Source: Erigeron canadensis | Taxonomy: Eukaryota; Streptophyta; Magnoliopsida; Asterales; Asteraceae | Length of the DNA: 64,000 bases | NCBI RefSeq assembly: GCF_010389155.1 | Contig: NC_057761.1 | Location: 48,656,213 to 48,720,212 of the forward strand | Reading direction: 5' to 3' | Shown here: positions 58,893-64,000 of the stretch, in pieces | Layout of the letters: each line of letters begins with the position of its first letter | Numbering within the stretch: position 1 is the first letter of the stretch | Notes under the pieces: model-generated | The model's input: the letters and a program-made list of their open reading frames with translations, nothing else | Told to the model about the DNA's origin: nothing | Database searches by the model: none | Made by a program: the position numbers and the translations under genes

Positions 58893-61800
58893 TCATACAT
58901 TAACGCAATAGTTTGTCTCTGCCAAGTTTACAGGAAGTTGCACTAGAGATTGATGGTAATTGTCAAGCAATTGATTTCTTTCTTCCATAACCTTACTATG
59001 AGCCTGAGTAACATCAACGCATGTCACTTGTAACAGCTGAACAAGAGCCGAAAATATTTGATGCCTGGTTACACGTCTCTTTGCCTGTAAAAATATCATA
59101 TATTTTGTGAGAATAAAAAAAGGACAATCATACTTTTCTCCTTTTTTTTTTATCTCAAATCTATATATCCCATAGGTTTGAGAAGATATTTACCTCAGCT
59201 TCGACTATAAAGCGTCCCCATATCTTATCACGTGCTTCCAATACTCCTTTCAAGATAGTGACACCAAAGCCTCGAATTACGTCAACCATTTCAAGAAAGA
59301 AACCATGATCTTCACAGAGAATCTGAACGAAATTCACATATAGTAGGTAAAGATTCATGCATATTAAGCATAACATGTTGACGAGAGATGACAAAATACG
59401 TAAGTCGGGCGTGTTAAGTAACGGGTCAAAGCAGGTACTATTGTATGGGCTGAGGCAATTATTATCTAAAACTTGCAAATTTTTAGTATACATGTCAAAT
59501 ATAATTACAGAAGTTGTAAATTCATTAAAATTCTAGTAATAAAATGACTTACGGTATCTTATGCTAAAAAAAATACATTTTGGGCAACTTTTTGACCGGT
59601 TTGATATGCTAGGGATATAAATAAAGAATTGACCCATTCATAAGTAAATATGTTGAAATTGGCACCTCTGACTTCATGACTATACATATCAGTATATCAC
59701 TCATATATACCTCTATAAGCATTTGTCCAGGAGTACTAAGGTCCTCAACTATCAACGGACAAACCATCGTTTGGTTCCCAAGTTCGTAAGCCCATGTTGC
59801 ACCATTGGAGCTTGGATCCTTGTCTTTGTTTCCCTGAAATCATTTTAAAATGACAGTCTTGACTCATGAATAAGTTGTAGAGCAACAGTAATTTAAATAG
59901 AAAATAAGGTTTTATTCACCTTTAATTCATCAGCATGTTTAATTCTGTCTGCATATTTTGTGACACTCTGCAAGAAAAGCATGTGCTTGATGGTTCGATC
60001 CAACAAACAGTCGATGCTCATCTGTGACAATTAACAGCATTAATCGGCACAACACATCTTACTTGTCCATACCAATGGGTGTTTTGATGTGCACTTTGGA
60101 AGAAATTTGATAAGCTATTCAGATGTAACAAGATGGACTATATGATATAGTGTTTGGATCTCCATTTTCTTGTCAGGCTTGTAACGATCAAATAATCACT
60201 TTTATGAGTGTTTGACTAGTTTTGTATATCTAAGAAGTTTGCACATAGAATGACCAATAAAGTAATTCTTGTAAAAAAAAAATAATAGAGATGACGCCTC
60301 TTGTAAAGGTCTTTCAAAGTATTGATTAAAGGGTTATTAGATAGCTTTGTTATAGCCGTTCCCAAAAAAAAAAGATAGCTTTGTTACACTTCTGCTGAAC
60401 TATACATACCTTGTCACCATTGGGGATCAATTCCCGCAGCTCAGCCATGCGGTCCAAAATCTGTTGGCGGTCTTTAGGCCGTGGTCGAGTCCCCTGTTTA
60501 GCTTTTTTCTTGGTAGCATTGGGCGGTTCCACTTTCTTCTTAGTTGGTGAATCCTTGCTCAGATGGTTCATACCATGACCATTACCTATCCACAAACCTG
60601 GCTCTGATTTATGCAAAATGGTCTGCAAAGAACTCATTGCCCATATTGAGTTCTCAGTTTTCCTTCTTTTAGCTTCTGAAGGAATAGCATGTGAAGTACT
60701 AGAAATACCCTCCAAAAGCTCATCAATCCCAAGGTTTGAAAACAACCCATTACTCGGACCAAGGACTGTAGATTCATTACCAACATCATTGTTTGACTTG
60801 GGAGGATTCAAGTTAATTTGACTTTCATTGATAACCGGCATCAATATTGCTTCCTTTGAATCAGAACTTATGGGAATAAGGTCTTGATATAGGTCAGGTG
60901 AGGTTGGAGTCCATTGGGAAATATCGAAATCATCTGGGATTCCAAAATCAGGGCACAAGTCATGAAACACCTGACCGTCGGATGAAGGAGTAAATGAGTT
61001 CCATGATTCTAGACCTCTCGATTCAGATAGTAAAGATTCATTAATCGGAGCAAAAGTAGAACTTCTAACATCGGTAATACATTGAGAAAAAGGATTATTT
61101 GACTCTGACCAAGTATGGGGCTGATTATGATCAAGTAACATGGGTTGAGAATTGGAGCTCGAAAAAAATGACTGTATTAGACTAGGCGAAGAACAAGTGA
61201 CTCCTATTGAGTCATAACGACCATTGACAGTTTCTTGAAACATAGTTTTTGTTTGGTTTACAAACTGGGCCGTTTCCATAATCTGAAAGATCAAAATCAA
61301 TACATTAGATTTAAATGTGTCAAGGAACATCAAGTACACTAATGAAGCACATTATTTTGTTATGATCATATCAATTTGAGGCACTAGCTAATTAATGAAA
61401 ATGAAACATACTTGTTTGAATAGTCACTGAACTAACCTTGCTAGTGGACCCAAATTGTACCACTCCTTGTGGTTTCAAAGGGATGGCTGCAATTGTCTGC
61501 AAAATGGACCAAATCATTAGTATCTGCACTAGGTACCCACTCTAGGTCCTTCCAAACGATACCAGCCGAAACATGCCTTTCATAGGACTAAAACCAAAAT
61601 TTTACATATAAATTTACCTTTATACCAGAAGAAATTTGGCAATCATAATCAAATTCATTCTGCAAAATAAACACAGCATTTTTAACTAAATTACATCAAG
61701 TCAATAACCATAAACATGTAACCAGTTTCATTGAAATGGAAGGTTTATCAATACCAGAAACATATCGTGAGTCGAATTTGTGGAATTCTGTTTGCTATTA

Positions 61801-62600
61801 GGATTGTCCAAGGAAATCCATTGATGGATCTTGGTAAAAGCAGCTTGTCCAATTATCCTTGAAATTTTCAAAAAAATTATTAATCATTACTAGCATTCAG
61901 ACTCATGTTTTTAAACAAAAATATCTTGTAACTGAGCATACCCTTCTCCAAGCATATGTACTTGTGGATGCAAACTATCGATTAAACCTCGGTATTTCTC
62001 TTCATAATAAGCATCTTGCATTGTCAAGAATCTGGTAAGCAAACATTATTTCAGTATCAGCTCATACTTTAAAAAATCATTATGCAAGTTATCTAAGTTT
62101 TTAATAAAAAGATACCAAAAAGAACTATATGTTGTGGTATTGTTCATGCATTAAGTGCATGAGATTTACTAATTATGCCCACATTATGTGCCAATGCAGA
62201 CAATAATCTTTGTCTTTTCCTTGATACCATTTTCAGTGAACATAAATACAAAATATTACAAAACTACAAAATTAACTAGAAAAAAATACTGTGCTAACAA
62301 AACTCCAAGAACTTGTACCCATAAGCAACCCAACATTACAAAACTACAAATATATATATATATATATGTTACAAACTAAAAAACAACAATATCAAATAAT
62401 CATAAATAACATATATCGAATATGTAACCTTTTGTCTTTCTAAAAGAATAAAGAGAAAATTTTAATGTGAGTAGGAAAGTGATGACATACAAAGAATGTT
62501 GCTGGTCAGAACTCCAAAAAACACCATAAGACCATCCATAAGAGCAGCAAAGATTCTTAAGCACATTCTTGATAATTGAATCCCTTTGTATGGTTCCCAT
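58893..62600 (-). CDS. LHW-type bHLH transcription factor (bHLH155/157-like)
   Basis: Ten exons (62600-62491, 62031-61942, 61857-61755, 61659-61618, 61496-61437, 61282-60410, 60021-59920, 59833-59711, 59322-59194, 59084-58893) encode 607 residues. The N-terminus (~1-135) is the bHLH-MYC_N/GAF-like domain (CCSYGWSYGVFW, MQDAYYEEKY, GIIGQAAFTKIHQWI, IPLKPQGVVQFGS). A long low-complexity middle follows. The atypical bHLH (RPRPKDRQQILDRMAELREL then IPNGDK, SIDCLLDRTIKHMLFLQSVT) spans the exon 6/7 border at residue 426. The C-terminus is the LHW/ACT-like part (ILCEDHGFFLEMVDVIRGFG, TILKGV). LONESOME HIGHWAY relatives dimerise with TMO5-type bHLHs in vascular cell division. The start is placed at 62600 because the family begins there; an upstream in-frame ATG exists. 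Confidence 0.9.
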
Positions 62601-62854
62601 AATTAATAATGAAATAACTCCAAAAATGAGCTTTTTAATTAAGCCCAGCAGGAATTCCTTCTCTTTTTTTTTTTCTTTCAAAGCAGATTTTGTAAGAAAG
62701 CAAAACAAAATGTGTTCCTTAGAATAATTGCATTGGGAAAGCAAGAAAAAAACATAGATACACCAAATTAAAGTTGAAGAACCAAGAAAGCAAATGTGTC
62801 TATGTTTTTTTAAGCTTATTTATGTTTGTGAAGGAGGTTTCAGAAAAGTGAAAG

Positions 62855-62890
<36 letters not shown>

Positions 62891-63071
62891 TGTCATATTA
62901 TTTTTGGATTGTATTAAAGCTACCAATTACTATTACTTATTTTTTTTAATTAAATCTTGAAATTTTAAAACTGAAAGGTGATCACAATTTTACCTTGTGT
63001 TTCGTGTATGTCTCACGATTAATTATTACTTTAATTTTAATTTAATTAATTATACTCTTCAACTTATCTAT
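62601..63071. other. Promoter side of the bHLH gene
   Basis: Contains CT/AG-rich sequence and an (AT)n tract at about 62858-62886. No separate gene. Confidence 0.5.
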
Positions 63072-64000
63072 TTTTTTTTTAAAGTTAACTTTTATTTACA
63101 GCGGCCAAAACCACTAAAAGTAGTCGGCACTACTATACAACCAACTTATACAAACTGAAATTTACACCAACTATCCCATGTTAAAGAACTATGTTTTGAT
63201 CTATTACAATATCATAAATAACTATATGAACGTATATCTTGAAAAATTTTCTCCACGCAAATGGTCCCGTTTGCAAACCTTTTATTATTTCTGGCTTTCC
63301 AAATACACCAACAAAAGACGATTAAAATACCTTTTGTCACCATCTCCGTACCTTTCCTTTGCCTGGGTTGCTCCTGAAACTCGTAGATATCTTTGAGTGA
63401 AAAAAAGAACACCGGGGGCAACTTACACCATATACCCACCCGGTGCCAGATCTCCATGGAGACATTGCACGAACAGAACAAATGCTCACATGTCTCGTCT
63501 TCCTGATCACATAACCCACACAAATCAGAACCAAAATGAATGTTTCTTTTCTTCAATGCTGAAATGGTGGGGAGCCGTTTCAATGCGGCTCTCCACATAA
63601 AAAGATTGCATTTCTTAGGGACCCATTTAACCCATGTAAACACGACCCGATTACTGAAATCCTTATCTTTGTTCAGGAACTCCTTGACAGCCTTAACAGA
63701 AAAAATCTTATCCCTCCTACCGATCCATTCCCATTTGTCTCTATAACCGATTGAACAGATGATCTCCACCTTGTCTTTAAGAGTGAGATACTCCACTCGA
63801 TCATCGTTACTTAATCGGCGTGTATCAATTTCTCCAAGTACCTCGAGACCCCTATTTGTTGTCTTTTCATTCACAAAACACTTCTTATTCTTTTCCAATC
63901 TAAAGATTCTAGGGAATTCCTCTTTAAATGGAACGTTACCAGCCCATACATCTAACCAAAAACGTATACGAGAACCATCACCATATACACCTTTTAGCAT
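63072..64000 (-). mobile_element. LINE (L1-type) 3' end, cut by the window edge
   Basis: A minus-strand open frame (64000-63212) is followed by a short 3' UTR and a poly-A tract (T-run at about 63071-63080 on the plus strand), the structure of a 3' end of a non-LTR retrotransposon in minus orientation. The 5' part and any target duplication are outside or not seen. Confidence 0.75.
63212..64000 (-). CDS. LINE reverse-transcriptase C-terminal region with zf-RVT domain (partial)
   Basis: 262 codons are open to the right edge, so the N-terminal reverse transcriptase lies beyond the window. The sequence shows the usual C-terminal order of plant LINE proteins: GDGSRIRFWLDVW, then DKWEWIGRRDKIFSVKAVKE, FTWVKWVPKKCNLFMWRAAL, and the zinc-binding CGLCDQEDETCEHLFCSCNV (C-x2-C-x6-C-x1-H spacing), then IWKARNNKRF. 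The frame is intact over this stretch, suggesting a fairly young insertion. A related but decayed piece is at 24363-25160. Confidence 0.8.
   Translation of the reverse strand: MLKGVYGDGSRIRFWLDVWAGNVPFKEEFPRIFRLEKNKKCFVNEKTTNRGLEVLGEIDTRRLSNDDRVEYLTLKDKVEIICSIGYRDKWEWIGRRDKIFSVKAVKEFLNKDKDFSNRVVFTWVKWVPKKCNLFMWRAALKRLPTISALKKRNIHFGSDLCGLCDQEDETCEHLFCSCNVSMEIWHRVGIWCKLPPVFFFSLKDIYEFQEQPRQRKGTEMVTKGILIVFCWCIWKARNNKRFANGTICVEKIFQDIRSYSYL

Overview
The window is nuclear DNA of a eudicot plant. It is AT-rich, the genes have many short GT-AG introns, and the proteins belong to plant-specific families (WNK kinase, NIN-like protein, ALMT, LHW-type bHLH, AUF-type F-box, PUX10). The transposon load (Helitrons, long-TIR Mutator-like elements, hAT and small MITEs, tRNA-derived SINEs, L1-type LINEs) fits an asterid, perhaps Asteraceae. 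That lineage call is inference only. Gene models were built by hand from reading frame, splice sites and family resemblance.

Layout. 1-369: N-terminus of a plastid-type coiled-coil protein (-), running off the left edge. 505-3043: Helitron-like DNA and two MITE copies. 3098-6931: MFS molybdate-anion-transporter-like gene (+), 8 exons. 8964-10449: Yippee-like zinc protein (+), 2 exons. 10450-16560: gene-free, with a well-defined Mutator-like element (12424-13531, 9-bp target duplication) and several MITEs. 16567-22685: two convergent, homologous NIN-like genes that keep the N-terminal GAF-like region and the C-terminal PB1 domain but have no RWP-RK DNA-binding domain; one has an in-frame TAG, the other a frameshift at an 8-base homopolymer. 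22821 to about 24330: Helitron end carrying broken RPA-like exons. 24363-25160: LINE relic split by an hAT MITE with an 8-bp target duplication. 25850-26165: minisatellite. 27058-28350: truncated duplicate of the WNK 5' part. 30139-34018: complete WNK kinase gene (+), followed by a decayed copy of its last exon. 36097-37009 and about 39024-39850: two broken AUF-like F-box genes (-), separated by a complete small Helitron and a truncated long-TIR element. 40608-45201: PUX10-like UBX protein (-). 46633-62600: tandem duplication of an ALMT gene plus an LHW-type bHLH gene. Both ALMT copies look intact, but only the right-hand bHLH copy survives. 63072-64000: 3' end of a LINE (-), cut by the right edge.

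No operon-like cooperation is expected. The most interesting biology is the pair of RWP-RK-less NIN-like genes, which if expressed could bind full NLPs through PB1, and the uneven decay of the duplicated ALMT/bHLH block. I found no CRISPR array, rRNA gene or confident tRNA gene.
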